Assembly (NCBI GenBank): GCA_964446495.1
Contig: CAYUOY010000001.1
Coordinates: 22,108-86,107, forward strand
Source: JAADHU01 sp964446495
Lineage (GTDB): Bacteria > Pseudomonadota > Gammaproteobacteria > Steroidobacterales > Woeseiaceae
Reading direction: 5' to 3'
Length of the DNA: 64,000 nucleotides
Below, piece by piece: positions 1 to 9,259 of the stretch. The notes under the pieces are model-generated. The model did not search any database. It had not been told where the DNA came from and was given only the letters and a program-made list of their open reading frames with translations. The translations under genes were made by a program, and so were the position numbers. The first letter of the stretch is position 1. Each line of letters begins with the position of its first letter.

Positions 1-2
1 CT

Positions 3-560
3 CACGGCGCACGTGTCATGGATCCCGCCGAATTACACCGGTTACACCCGGACGGCGAATACCTTTTTTCCTACGAGACCCAAAGTGGACGCATGGATTC
101 ACAACCGGTGACGTTGATGAAGCGAGCGAACATTGATGCGATGCCGGCGGCGGCAAAGGTGACACTCAGTCAAGGCGATGAGGAATTGTCGTCGTCGAAT
201 GTTCAACCTGATGCCGATCTGACTGTTTCCTGGCAGTCGATGCCAGGCAATACGCGGGTCTCGGACAGTGAACTGGATGATCTGATTTTCGTTCTGGCTT
301 TCGATTGTTTCGGTGAGAATATTGCCCATAGTGGGCGCCCTTATCAGGGCGGGCCGTATCTGACGTTCGCAGACTCACAATTTGTCATTGCCGGATCCAG
401 CCTGGTATCCGGAATGAGCTACAAAGTGATCGTCGAACAGGCGACAGCCGACGTGAAGACGTTTCTTGGTGTACCCAGCATAGCCACTTATGCAACCCTG
501 ACTTTTGTTGAATTTCAAACGTCCGGAGAGACGCAAAATTGCCCGGTTAAAAGCCGTTAG
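3..560 (+). CDS. Unrecognised protein, 3' end only
   Basis: The reading frame is open from the left edge of the window to a TAG stop at 558-560, so this is the C-terminal part of a longer gene. The first Met (base 18) has no ribosome binding site in the few bases visible before it, and five in-frame sense codons precede it. About 185 residues are visible. The protein is acidic, rich in Ser, Val and Gly, without membrane segments, and alternates short beta-like stretches, which fits an extracellular or periplasmic beta-rich domain (inference). No family recognised. It converges on the rhodanese gene with only six bases between the stop codons; a GCCCGG/CCGGGC inverted repeat (541-546 and 562-567) spans the junction. 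Confidence 0.6.
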   Translation, partial: HGARVMDPAELHRLHPDGEYLFSYETQSGRMDSQPVTLMKRANIDAMPAAAKVTLSQGDEELSSSNVQPDADLTVSWQSMPGNTRVSDSELDDLIFVLAFDCFGENIAHSGRPYQGGPYLTFADSQFVIAGSSLVSGMSYKVIVEQATADVKTFLGVPSIATYATLTFVEFQTSGETQNCPVKSR

Positions 561-566
561 TCCGGG

Positions 567-2138
567 CTACGATGCGGGAGGATTCAGCGTCGATAATTCC
601 TGTGCGTCAACCTGATTTAAGAGATTCGTCTCCCACTCCAGGTAACGGCGTGATGCCTGGAGATCGCCATCGTGACGCGAATGGACAAAGAACAGGAAAT
701 CGATGCAGTCCTTTTCACTGGGCTGATCATCACTCGCCACAACGTTTAGTCCTGCTTTGCGCCAGTCGGCAGGCGCGCCTTCCAGGCGACTAATTTTTGA
801 AACTCCACGTTCGCGTAAATCAATGGCAGCAAGCTCGGCTATTTCCCGGCCGCGACTCGCAAGAACAATGTTGGTGTCTGTTGCGACGTCGAGCAGGTCA
901 AGCCGTGGGCGGATCGCCCAGACTGCTCCTTCGATGTGGTCTTTACGAAAGTCCATGCCGGGTGACAGGTCAAGCAACAGGGCGCCATTTGCCAGGCGGG
1001 CAGGTAACGCATCGAGTGTTGTGACGGGCAGTCTCAACGTTGGTTCTTTCAGTTCCGGACCGGTGCGGTCGTTTTTCGTGCTTGCATCATTCCTGAGCAC
1101 ATAAACGTTATGCCCCATGCCGCGTAACCACAATGCGGTATTTGCCGCGCGCAAACCGGTGTCGTCGGACAACACGATGCGGGCGCCTCGTACGGCAACC
1201 CATTGGTCAGTCGCCTGGACGAGCTGACCACCTGGCGCATGGGTTGCACCGGTAATATGACCAGCCGCATATTCTTTAGCCGTACGGACGTCAAACAGAT
1301 AAAGCGTACGCGTAACATCCTGGTCCCAGGATGACAGGGTTTCGGCATCGATTTCCGGAATACCGAATCGTGACATCAATGTGGCCGCGCGCTCTCCTGA
1401 AACGGCGAGCGCGGCTTCGTCGAGTTCTGGCAACTCAATCGGTTCGGTGCCTCGTTCGAGCTCGAGCCCGGACAAACACCATCCCTGAGTGCCATTTTTC
1501 AGCGCATAAATACTGTTTCCTGGTTGCAAATTACGCAACGATTGGGCGCCGATAATAGATCGGGTACGGCCGGCACAATTTATGACAACGGTCACATGCG
1601 GATCATTGACCATTATAGGCAAGCGATGTGGAAGCTCTGCATTAGGGCAGGATAGTGCGCCCGGAATATTCATTGTCCGAAACTCCTGCGGGGAACGACC
1701 GTCGAGAATAATGAATTGATCGCCCTGGTTTCGCCGTTCGTTTAACTCTTCAACCGTGATCGACGGCGTGCCCATGGCATGTTCAACCAGTTCACCAAAC
1801 GCTTTGGATGGCAGATTGACGCCCTTGAAGAGGGTATAACCGGCTTCTTTCCAGGCCCGTGCGCCGCCCTCCAGAAGACAGACATCGTCATAGCCGAGAG
1901 TTGTTAGCCGCCGTGCCGCTTTATCGGCAACACCATCTTTGTCATCAAGTAACAGCACTTTTACGGTCTTGCGCGGGATGCGACCAGCCACATCTAGCTC
2001 AAGTCGACTGTAAGGCAGGTTCACGACAAAAAACGGATGTCCTTCGCCGTATTGTCCATGCTCGCGCACATCGACAAACGCGATTTCTTCATTCGCGGTA
2101 AGGAGTTCCCTGGCAACCGCCGGCGACAATCGTTGCAT
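567..2138 (-). CDS. Tandem four-domain rhodanese-like protein
   Basis: A 523-residue protein with four consecutive rhodanese-like domains, at roughly residues 5-105, 125-230, 250-355 and 375-470, each with the usual D-x-R-x-x-x-E-[FY] or related start and a W-x-x-x-G-[LY] end. Rhodaneses move sulfane sulfur through a Cys at the start of a short loop. Only the second domain has it (NCAGRTRS, Cys about 188); the other loops read DDKDGVAD, SDDTGLRA and ASRGREIA. The start at 2138 was chosen because it sits four bases after the stop of the dioxygenase gene and begins directly at domain 1; upstream in-frame starts lie inside that gene. It is the last gene of the transporter/C-S lyase/dioxygenase operon, so a role in handling sulfur released by those enzymes is inferred. 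Confidence 0.85.
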   Translation of the reverse strand: MQRLSPAVARELLTANEEIAFVDVREHGQYGEGHPFFVVNLPYSRLELDVAGRIPRKTVKVLLLDDKDGVADKAARRLTTLGYDDVCLLEGGARAWKEAGYTLFKGVNLPSKAFGELVEHAMGTPSITVEELNERRNQGDQFIILDGRSPQEFRTMNIPGALSCPNAELPHRLPIMVNDPHVTVVINCAGRTRSIIGAQSLRNLQPGNSIYALKNGTQGWCLSGLELERGTEPIELPELDEAALAVSGERAATLMSRFGIPEIDAETLSSWDQDVTRTLYLFDVRTAKEYAAGHITGATHAPGGQLVQATDQWVAVRGARIVLSDDTGLRAANTALWLRGMGHNVYVLRNDASTKNDRTGPELKEPTLRLPVTTLDALPARLANGALLLDLSPGMDFRKDHIEGAVWAIRPRLDLLDVATDTNIVLASRGREIAELAAIDLRERGVSKISRLEGAPADWRKAGLNVVASDDQPSEKDCIDFLFFVHSRHDGDLQASRRYLEWETNLLNQVDAQELSTLNPPAS

Positions 2139-2142
2139 TGAA

Positions 2143-2751
2143 TTATGCTTCCTGACCGGCACTCGGAATGGGGCGGGTTTTTGTACCAATGTCCATGATC
2201 CGGCAGGTGCCTGCATTGATATCGAAGCTCAGCCTTTCGTCCAGACTCTCCAACGGCCGACCGTATAAATGAAGGTGCCGTATTGCCTGATCGCCAACAA
2301 TCTCAACGTGATGAATATCATCGGGCATCAATGCGACACCACCACCAGGTGCCACAGTAATATGTGTCGTCTGCCGGAGTTCAGCCTTCCCGGCCACGGA
2401 GGCATCATCAATGCGTTCGTACAGGTAATTCTGTTCCTCACCCGAAACGGCGGCGATACAGGCCCAGGTCGTATGGTTGTGTGGGGGCGTTTTGTTGCCC
2501 GGCCGCATCACATTGAGATAGAGAGTCAGGTCACCAGCCTGGGCGACGAGGTAGCGCGCGTGTAGTGAGTCCCCGGTGGATTGAGGGAAGTCATTGGTGC
2601 GCCAGAGAGCCGAACGGCTGGCGAGTTCGATCATTTTCTCGCGAATCTGTGCCAGCGAGTCCTGATCGAGGCTCTGATCCTGGAGAATGGTTTGTACGTT
2701 TGCCAGCAAGGCCTGTGTGACTTGGTCGCGCGTTTCGTTGATCGAGGTCAT
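2143..2751 (-). CDS. Cupin thiol dioxygenase (cysteine dioxygenase family)
   Basis: A 202-residue cupin of the cysteine / 3-mercaptopropionate dioxygenase family. These non-haem iron enzymes add O2 to a thiol to give a sulfinic acid. The first cupin motif reads PPHNHTTWACI, giving two of the three iron-binding histidines, and the third is in the second motif (PDDIHHVEIVG). Bacterial members usually lack the Cys-Tyr crosslink of the mammalian enzyme, and I see no obvious equivalent Cys. Start 2751 is supported by AAGGAG eight bases upstream (minus strand); an open frame extends further but has no such site. Substrate cannot be told from sequence: cysteine, 3-mercaptopropionate or another small thiol. 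It lies between the C-S lyase and the rhodanese, consistent with oxidising the thiol made upstream. Confidence 0.85.
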   Translation of the reverse strand: MTSINETRDQVTQALLANVQTILQDQSLDQDSLAQIREKMIELASRSALWRTNDFPQSTGDSLHARYLVAQAGDLTLYLNVMRPGNKTPPHNHTTWACIAAVSGEEQNYLYERIDDASVAGKAELRQTTHITVAPGGGVALMPDDIHHVEIVGDQAIRHLHLYGRPLESLDERLSFDINAGTCRIMDIGTKTRPIPSAGQEA

Positions 2752-2891
2752 AGTTGTGCTCCTTCGTCTGGGGATGGCAGATCCCGATCCCCTGGTTAGG
2801 CGTTGATCTTGTGTCAGGTTGTGCTCCCACAGTCGACTTGATGGTGAGTCTTCAGGAGCCCAACCTGCCCGGAAGCCGCCAATATCCAAGA

Positions 2892-4073
2892 CTATCCTGC
2901 CATCTTACTAAAAGCGGCTTCGGCGTCGTTAATCAAATCATCTACGTCTTCCAGACCGACATGAAACCGAACAAATGGTCCTCTGCCACTCCAGTCGACA
3001 GTTTCTCTGCTGGCTTGTGGGTTAATAATAACGGCCAGGCTTTCGTAGCCGCCCCAGGAAGCGCCAATGCCGAAAAGCTGCAAACCGTCCACGAGTCGAA
3101 TGGTTTCCTCCATCGATATTTCCGGCTTCATTTCAATTGTGACGAGTCCATTCGCAGCGCTAAAATCCCGCTTCCAGATGGCATGATTCGGGTGACTTTC
3201 CAGGGCCGGGTAATACACGGTCGCAACCTCACTTCGCTGTAGCAACCATGCAGCAAAAGCCAATGCACTTTCCTGATGCGCCTGCATGCGAACATCGAGG
3301 GTCCTGATACCCCTCAATACCAACGAGGCGTCATCCGGGCTGGCCGTCATGCCGAAAGTCGATCCGATCGCGGAAAAATTAGCCCACTCTTTTTCATTGC
3401 AAATGACCATTCCCAGCATGACATCGGAATGGCCACTCAGATATTTGGTCGCGGCCACGATGGAAATATCCGCGCCGAATTTCAACGGCGTGAAGCAATA
3501 GGAGGAGCCGTAGGTGTTATCAATAGCCACCGGGATATTGTGTGCATGTGCAACGCCGGCAAGCTTGGGAAGATCGGCTAGTTCGTAGAGCAAGGATCCC
3601 GGTATTTCACAAAGCAGTAGTTGGGTGTTGGGCCGAATTTTTTCCTCCAGGTCGCTGCCATCCGGTTTGATGAAATCGTACTGGATATCATTTTCTCGAA
3701 GATAGACATCGCAAAAGGGCTTGACCGGCTGGTAGATGCAATCGGCAATCAGGATATGGCCGCCGGTACGGGCATAGTTAAGAATGACCAGTGTCAACGC
3801 AGCAAGGCCTGTTGGAAATAACTGCGCCCGGTACCCGCCCTCCAGTTCGGTGACCAGGTTTTCCAGTTCAAAAGTTGTATCCGTTCCTCTGGCCCCATAG
3901 CTGAGAAGCCTTTCGGACGAACGCCGCATGCGGGTGTCAATCCAGCTAGCGTGATTCTCGAACAGGACCGTGCTGGCTCTCATAATCGGTGGATTGACCG
4001 GTTTGACGGGTTTGTCTTCCCCTCGGCCACTGTGAATGAGAGTCGTTCTGGGCGTATTTTTCTGAGTACTCAT
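2892..4073 (-). CDS. metC: Cystathionine beta-lyase-type PLP enzyme (C-S lyase)
   Basis: A 393-residue Cys/Met-metabolism PLP enzyme, the usual length. The cofactor lysine is in AATKYLSGHSD, the substrate-phosphate region in SYGARGTDTTFELE, and the C-terminal WGGYESL is typical of cystathionine beta-lyases. The family cleaves C-beta-S bonds of cystathionine and related thioethers to a thiol, pyruvate and ammonia. Its place between a tripartite transporter and a thiol dioxygenase suggests a catabolic thioether substrate rather than methionine biosynthesis (inference). It begins eight bases after the tctA stop with GGATAAAAC before the ATG, so it is probably translationally coupled. About 140 bases separate it from the dioxygenase gene; I see no clear terminator there. 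Confidence 0.85.
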   Translation of the reverse strand: MSTQKNTPRTTLIHSGRGEDKPVKPVNPPIMRASTVLFENHASWIDTRMRRSSERLLSYGARGTDTTFELENLVTELEGGYRAQLFPTGLAALTLVILNYARTGGHILIADCIYQPVKPFCDVYLRENDIQYDFIKPDGSDLEEKIRPNTQLLLCEIPGSLLYELADLPKLAGVAHAHNIPVAIDNTYGSSYCFTPLKFGADISIVAATKYLSGHSDVMLGMVICNEKEWANFSAIGSTFGMTASPDDASLVLRGIRTLDVRMQAHQESALAFAAWLLQRSEVATVYYPALESHPNHAIWKRDFSAANGLVTIEMKPEISMEETIRLVDGLQLFGIGASWGGYESLAVIINPQASRETVDWSGRGPFVRFHVGLEDVDDLINDAEAAFSKMAG

Positions 4074-4081
4074 GGGTCGTT

Positions 4082-5626
4082 TTATCCAGCGTTGGCCTGA
4101 GCCGATTTTGTGCGTAGCCGATTTATGACGGGCAGCAATACAAATACCAGCGAAGCCAGTAACAGTCCAAAACTAATTGGATGATTGCCGGGACTGACAA
4201 ATATAAACCAGTCGCCATTGGAAATAGTCATGGAATTCGAAAACGATTCTTCCAGTCGTTCACCCAATACCAGGGCAAGTATGAGCGGAGCGTGTGGGAT
4301 ATGCACCTTGTGGAAAAAATAGCCGACAAAGCCAGCGATCAGGGCCACCCAGATGTTGAACACGGAATTGCCCTCGGCAAAAGCACCGCTGAGACACAAA
4401 ATGGCGATGACGGGTATCAGGACCTCTTTCGGCAAGCGATATATGGTGCCGGATATATGCCGAATGACGAAAATAGCCAGCGGCCCCATCACGAGATTGG
4501 CCACCAGGAATGCAGCCATGATCATCCAAGCAATGTCGGCATGTTGCATAAAAAGCAAGGGTCCGGGCACCATGCCATGGATCATCAGCGCACCAATGAA
4601 CAATGCCGACACTGAGTTGCCGGGGATTCCCAGGGACAGTAATGGCACCATTGAACTTGCCACCACCGCGTTATTAGAGGCTTCTGGCGCCGCTATGCCC
4701 TCTGGGGCTCCCTCGCCCCAATCGGCTTCCCCGGGCTTGCCGGCATACTTGCGCTGGTAGCGTCGTGCCGCCTGGTTGAAGGCGAGATAAATGGCCATCA
4801 GCATGCCGGCGCCGGGTAGTACGCCAATGACATTTCCGATCGCCGAAGCGCTAATCCAGGTCGGTAGCAGGCGTCGTACCAGCTTCCTGCCCGGAATCAG
4901 GCTGCCTTCAATACTTGGGACCTGCCGGATCTCCTGTTGCGTGCGGCGAGCATGAAAGATTTCTTCGGCCAGGCTGAGGGCGGCGGAGATCCCGAAAAGG
5001 CCAACCAGCATTGGTACAAACGGAATGCCCTCGTAGAGATTGCTTTGGCCGAACGTGAAACGTGGAAATCCGGATTCGAGGCTCAAGCCGACCGTTGCCA
5101 GTAGTAAACCGATCGCGGCTGCCAGAAGCCCTTTGGTGACGTTTTTTTCGAGCATACCCACCACGGCGGTGAGGCCCAGTACACATAGTGCGAAATTCTC
5201 GACATATCCAAAGCGCAGGGCGACATCTGCGAGCACTGGAGCGAAAAGCAATAGAACGATGGCACTGGTCAGCCCGCCAACTACCGAGGATGAAACAGCG
5301 ATGCCGAGTGAGACGTTGGCCTTGCCCTGCAACGCCAAAGCATTGCCATCAATGGCTGTCAGCATCGCGGAAGCCGTGCCGGGCACCTTGATCATGATGG
5401 CGGGGATCGCGCCACCGACGGCGGCAGCACAATATATTCCAACCATGAGCGCGAGAGCCGCTGTGGGTTCCAGAGCGAAAGAGAACGGCAGGAATACGGC
5501 GAAAGCAATGTTTTCGTTGAGACCGGGAATCGAGCCGATGACCAGGCCAAGTAGCACACCGCCAACGAGAAACGCCAGCGGCGCGGGTTGGAGCAGAGTC
5601 GTGAGTCCCAGAACAATCGTTTCCAC
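4082..5626 (-). CDS. tctA: Tripartite tricarboxylate transporter, large membrane subunit TctA
   Basis: A 514-residue polytopic membrane protein of the TctA family. It shows the conserved N-terminal GSIPGLNENIA stretch, the PGTASAMLTAIDG region, and the second repeat with GVLPGAGMLMA and the EGIAAPEASNNA block typical of TctA. Together with a small four-helix subunit and a periplasmic binding protein it forms a secondary carboxylate importer. The start is GTG at 5624-5626 with AAGAAGG upstream. Order tctC-tctB-tctA with short gaps fits one operon. Substrates of this family are diverse (citrate, tartrate, aromatic and other carboxylates); here a sulfur-bearing carboxylate is inferred from the downstream enzymes. 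Confidence 0.9.
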   Translation of the reverse strand: METIVLGLTTLLQPAPLAFLVGGVLLGLVIGSIPGLNENIAFAVFLPFSFALEPTAALALMVGIYCAAAVGGAIPAIMIKVPGTASAMLTAIDGNALALQGKANVSLGIAVSSSVVGGLTSAIVLLLFAPVLADVALRFGYVENFALCVLGLTAVVGMLEKNVTKGLLAAAIGLLLATVGLSLESGFPRFTFGQSNLYEGIPFVPMLVGLFGISAALSLAEEIFHARRTQQEIRQVPSIEGSLIPGRKLVRRLLPTWISASAIGNVIGVLPGAGMLMAIYLAFNQAARRYQRKYAGKPGEADWGEGAPEGIAAPEASNNAVVASSMVPLLSLGIPGNSVSALFIGALMIHGMVPGPLLFMQHADIAWMIMAAFLVANLVMGPLAIFVIRHISGTIYRLPKEVLIPVIAILCLSGAFAEGNSVFNIWVALIAGFVGYFFHKVHIPHAPLILALVLGERLEESFSNSMTISNGDWFIFVSPGNHPISFGLLLASLVFVLLPVINRLRTKSAQANAG

Positions 5627-5661
5627 AGAGCGGCCTTCTTTGTAGCGACAAGGGTCCTGGT

Positions 5662-6135
5662 TCAGCCGAGCAACGACTGAACGCCACGATGCAGCGGTAG
5701 CGGCACGTCAAGAATCAGGTAGAACAAAATGAAAACAGTCACGACGATGCCACATGACGTTAATGCGACACGTCCAAAATTCCGCAGACCTAACAGCCAA
5801 AGTGCCGCCGCAATAATCAGGAAACTGCTGAGGAGGTACCCGACCTCACTGGATAGCAGCAGTGTCCACAGCATGAACAATCCCAGGATCACCATGCCGC
5901 CGATCATTTGCTGGCCTAGCAATTTTAAATCAACCGTATCGCGGCGGTGATTTCTGACAGCTTCGATGAACAGGATAACGGCCAGTACAATCACGCATAC
6001 CGACAACGCTTGCGGATAATCACGGGATACGTCGTCGAATGTTCGGCTTTGCGACCAGGCCCACAGGCCGGCTGTGAAAAGAGCAATGCTCAGCCACACA
6101 TCAATCTTGTAGAGCATCTTCACAAAAACGTCCAA
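5662..6135 (-). CDS. tctB: Tripartite tricarboxylate transporter, small membrane subunit TctB
   Basis: A 157-residue protein with four predicted membrane segments (about residues 13-30, 43-58, 78-110 and 120-145), the normal size and topology for TctB, the small partner of TctA. The annotated start is TTG at 6133-6135 with a weak GAAAG ahead; an ATG six codons in (6117) is the alternative. It lies between tctC and tctA on the same strand, which confirms the assignment better than its weakly conserved sequence does. Confidence 0.85.
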   Translation of the reverse strand: MDVFVKMLYKIDVWLSIALFTAGLWAWSQSRTFDDVSRDYPQALSVCVIVLAVILFIEAVRNHRRDTVDLKLLGQQMIGGMVILGLFMLWTLLLSSEVGYLLSSFLIIAAALWLLGLRNFGRVALTSCGIVVTVFILFYLILDVPLPLHRGVQSLLG

Positions 6136-6184
6136 CGTCTTTCAGGAGCCGGTTGACGACAGATGCAAGTTAACAGCGGCATAT

Positions 6185-7138
6185 TCACTTTTTGCGCATC
6201 GCGTCGATAATGGGTTTGGTCAATGTATCGTAGCGGGTGATGACCTCGGTGTAGCCTGACGAATCACGAAAAGCCAGCGGATATCCCTGCGCCCGCATTT
6301 TGGCGATGTAGTCCGGGTCCCGATTCACGCGCGCGAGCAGGTCGGACAGGTATTCCACCACGATGTCCGGTGTGTCGGCGGGCACAGCCCAGCCGCGAAA
6401 TGTGCTCCATTGTCGGATCTTCAGGCCACCGTCCAGCCAGGTTTCAAGATCGGGCTCGTTTTCCAGGGGTGCGTCGGTTGCCACGCCGAGAAGGCGGACA
6501 GTACCCGCATCAACATGTGGTTTTGCTTCTCCGTAGGACCACAAGGCGGCGTCAACGTGGCCGCCGAGAACGGCCTGGAGTTGCGAGCCAAACCCTCTGG
6601 TATGAATGAAGCGCAATTGCAGGTCTGACCTCTCCAGTATGGCGAGTCCGGCCAGGTGATGGGAGGTGCCCAGGCCGGCTTCTGCAATCGAAAGTGGTGC
6701 CTTGCTGGAAGCCGCAATGAAATCAGCGATGCTTTTAAGCGGCGAATTGGCTCTTACCGCGATGACTTCGGGGTCCAGAGTATAAAGGGCGACAGCGCGG
6801 AAATCGGAGACCTCGTATTCGACCTGCTTGAGCCTGGGGTTGGTTACCACGGAACTTGTCATGGCCAGAATGGTATAGCCATCGGGATCGGCATTCGCCG
6901 CATAAGTCTGGCCGACGACACCGCCGCCACCGGCACGATTTTCCACCCTGATTACTGCGCCACCAAGGTGTTTTTCCGCAAACTTAGCGATGATGCGGGA
7001 GGTGGTGTCAACGGCACCACCCGGCTTGAACGGCACGATGAGTCGTATGTCCTTCTCGGGAAAGGTCTCCGCGCACGCTGATCCGCCTATCAGCAGCACC
7101 AGGACGAATATTACTGCCTGCTTGCATACGTTTTTCAT
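6185..7138 (-). CDS. tctC: Tripartite tricarboxylate transporter substrate-binding protein TctC
   Basis: A 317-residue periplasmic binding protein of the TctC/Bug family. An N-terminal signal peptide (basic MKNVCKQ, hydrophobic core to residue 21, cleavage after SACA) precedes the family opening FPEKDIRLIVPFKPGGAVD, where the PGG loop binds the carboxylate. Later blocks such as RVENRAGGGGVVG and DPDGYT are also typical. It is the first gene of the minus-strand operon and is divergent from the dehydratase-like gene; their starts are about 285 bases apart. That region holds a small CCTGT/ACAGG inverted repeat at 7181-7195 and otherwise nothing I can assign. Confidence 0.9.
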   Translation of the reverse strand: MKNVCKQAVIFVLVLLIGGSACAETFPEKDIRLIVPFKPGGAVDTTSRIIAKFAEKHLGGAVIRVENRAGGGGVVGQTYAANADPDGYTILAMTSSVVTNPRLKQVEYEVSDFRAVALYTLDPEVIAVRANSPLKSIADFIAASSKAPLSIAEAGLGTSHHLAGLAILERSDLQLRFIHTRGFGSQLQAVLGGHVDAALWSYGEAKPHVDAGTVRLLGVATDAPLENEPDLETWLDGGLKIRQWSTFRGWAVPADTPDIVVEYLSDLLARVNRDPDYIAKMRAQGYPLAFRDSSGYTEVITRYDTLTKPIIDAMRKK

Positions 7139-7423
7139 AGTGGCGATTCCATTGTCGCGTCATGAATAATTTCAGGCAATCCTGTCCGCAACAGGTGACT
7201 CCGATGAGCCGTTTTTCTCATAGCTATGGCGGACAGTCAATCGAGATTTCGCCCGAGAAAAAAGCTTGCGAGGGCCGCGGGACCATTTTGAGCCACAGAC
7301 CAGCCATTCCTTGGGCACGATACGCAACAGCCGGCACACCGGGAGGCAGCAGGTCTGGCGCCGGAGCGTCCATTGCGTGAGAATAGGGCAACTGATTCGT
7401 ACACTATTGTAGGGATATTCACC

Positions 7424-8392
7424 TTGTTTTCGAAATCTGACCTGGAAGCGGCCGCGAGCCTTGTTTACCAATACGTTCCGGCAACGGCGCAATATGCCTG
7501 GCCATTGCTACAAAAAGAAACGGGTTGCGAAGTATGGGTTAAACATGAAAACCATACTTCAACGGGCGCATTCAAAGTACGTGGCGGCATTACCTATATA
7601 GACTGGCTGAAACGTACCCAGCCAGATGTAACTGGCATTGTAACGGCCACGCGGGGCAATCACGGCCAGTCACAGTCGCTCGCCGCAACCCGCGCAGGGC
7701 TCACTGCGACAATTTATGTGCCGAAGGGAAACTCGATTGAGAAAAACGCCGCCATGCGAGCTTTCGGGGGCAATGTCATCGAACATGGCATGGACTTCGA
7801 GGAAGCCAAAGATGAGGCGATGCGACAGGCGGTAGTGAACAACTGGCACGCTGTGCCACCATTTCACCTGGAGATCGCTCGTGGCGTTGCCACCTACGCA
7901 CTGGAATTATTTACGGCGGCGCCACACCTGGATACGGTTTACGTGCCCATAGGGTGTGGATCTGGCATCTGTGCGACGGTTCTGGCGCGTGACGCGCTGG
8001 GGCTGAAAACCCGGATCGTCGGCGTGGTCTCGACTCTGGCAATGGGCGCCAAACTATCGTTCGAGCAGGGGACGCTGGTGGAAACCGATAGTGCGAATAC
8101 GTTCGCGGATGGGGTCGCCGTGCGTGTTCCCGTGCCGGAGGCTTTCGAAATCTACGCAAAAGGTGCTGACCGGGTGGTTGCGGTCAGCGAGGAAGAGATT
8201 GCCGAGGCGATGAGAATCTACTATCGGACCATTCACACGGTGGCTGAGGGTGCCGGGGCGGCGGCGCTGGCCGCGCTGATGCAGGAACGAGACGCAATGA
8301 CCGGCAAGGCCGTCGGTGTCATTTTGACCGGCGGTAACATCGATATGGACAAGTACCTCACGGTGCTGGGTGGCGGCGTGCCGAGTCCCTGA
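7424..8392 (+). CDS. Threonine dehydratase-like PLP enzyme
   Basis: A fold-type II PLP enzyme of the serine/threonine dehydratase family, 322 residues. The cofactor lysine is in TGAFKVRGG, the phosphate-binding glycine loop is GCGSG, and the asparagine ring-binding region is TRGNHGQS. The family eliminates the beta substituent of hydroxy- or otherwise substituted amino acids to give a 2-oxo acid and ammonia. There is no C-terminal ACT regulatory domain, so it is of the catabolic type. I chose TTG at 7424 because AGGGA lies nine bases upstream and the protein then begins where homologues do, just ahead of the VPATAQYAWPLL region; another TTG at 7373 keeps the frame. It is divergent from the sulfur/transporter operon, so it may use a product or related substrate, but this is not shown. 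Confidence 0.85.
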   Translation: MFSKSDLEAAASLVYQYVPATAQYAWPLLQKETGCEVWVKHENHTSTGAFKVRGGITYIDWLKRTQPDVTGIVTATRGNHGQSQSLAATRAGLTATIYVPKGNSIEKNAAMRAFGGNVIEHGMDFEEAKDEAMRQAVVNNWHAVPPFHLEIARGVATYALELFTAAPHLDTVYVPIGCGSGICATVLARDALGLKTRIVGVVSTLAMGAKLSFEQGTLVETDSANTFADGVAVRVPVPEAFEIYAKGADRVVAVSEEEIAEAMRIYYRTIHTVAEGAGAAALAALMQERDAMTGKAVGVILTGGNIDMDKYLTVLGGGVPSP

Positions 8393-8467
8393 AGAAATGA
8401 ATAGTGGCAGGCACGGGTAGATCGAATGAGTAGTAGCGAAAACGAACCAACGAATCAAGGTACTGGT

Positions 8468-9106
8468 ATGGACGTATCCTCGTTGCGGATCGCTGCAACG
8501 GGTCTGACTCTCGAGCATGAGGATCTCGATGCCGATCCCGTGAAGCAGTTTGCCGACTGGTTTCGACAGGCTTGCGATACGCAGACACTCGAACCGAATG
8601 CCATGAGTCTGACGACCGTGGACGAACAGCAGAGGCCATTTTGTCGTACCGTTCTGCTCAAATACTTCGACGAAAGAGGGTTCGTCTTCTTCACCAACCA
8701 GTCAAGCAACAAAGCGCAGCACATTGCCGAAAATCCAAACGTTGCCTTGCTGTTTTTCTGGCCCGTACTGGGCCGACAGATTGCCATTCGTGGTACAGCG
8801 GACAAAATATCCACTCAGGAAACGATGCGTTATTTCATGACTCGCCCGCGCGGCAGCCAGATAGGGGCCTGGGTCTCTGTACAGAGTCGCGTCATAACCT
8901 CACGCGCACTGCTTGAAGCAAAGTTTGATGAAATGAAACGCAAGTTCGCCGACAAGAAGGTGCCGTTGCCTTCGTTTTGGGGTGGATATCGGGTGCGGCC
9001 GAGGGAATTTGAGTTTTGGCAAGGTCGTTCCGATCGATTGCACGATCGATTCTTGTATAGCGACAGGGGTGCAGGTAACTGGGGCATTGAACGGCTGTCG
9101 CCGTAG
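8468..9106 (+). CDS. pdxH: Pyridoxamine/pyridoxine 5'-phosphate oxidase
   Basis: FMN-dependent oxidase making pyridoxal 5'-phosphate from pyridoxamine or pyridoxine phosphate, the last step of the vitamin B6 pathway; cytosolic homodimer. Family landmarks are RTVLLKYFDERGFVFFTN (FMN site), SRQ-like GRQIAIRG, SVQSR and the C-terminal PSFWGGYRVRP, FWQGR.DRLHDR and RLSP. From ATG 8468 the protein is 212 residues, close to family length, and AAGG sits seven bases upstream. An earlier in-frame ATG at 8426 would add 14 residues with a poorer ribosome site. It lies 75 bases downstream of a PLP enzyme and near a second one, so cofactor supply for the cluster is a reasonable guess. Confidence 0.93.
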   Translation: MDVSSLRIAATGLTLEHEDLDADPVKQFADWFRQACDTQTLEPNAMSLTTVDEQQRPFCRTVLLKYFDERGFVFFTNQSSNKAQHIAENPNVALLFFWPVLGRQIAIRGTADKISTQETMRYFMTRPRGSQIGAWVSVQSRVITSRALLEAKFDEMKRKFADKKVPLPSFWGGYRVRPREFEFWQGRSDRLHDRFLYSDRGAGNWGIERLSP

Positions 9107-9259
9107 CGTGCGAAAGTAGTGCGGAGAGCGGCGGCTATGGAAAGACCGGCGCCGTGATAAACTTCGACATGGCTGTTTGATGATGATTTTGCCGACCAAA
9201 AACGGTGGCATCAGCCTGGTTCAGCTTGCCCTGTAACAAAAAACAATAGTGGGGTATCA

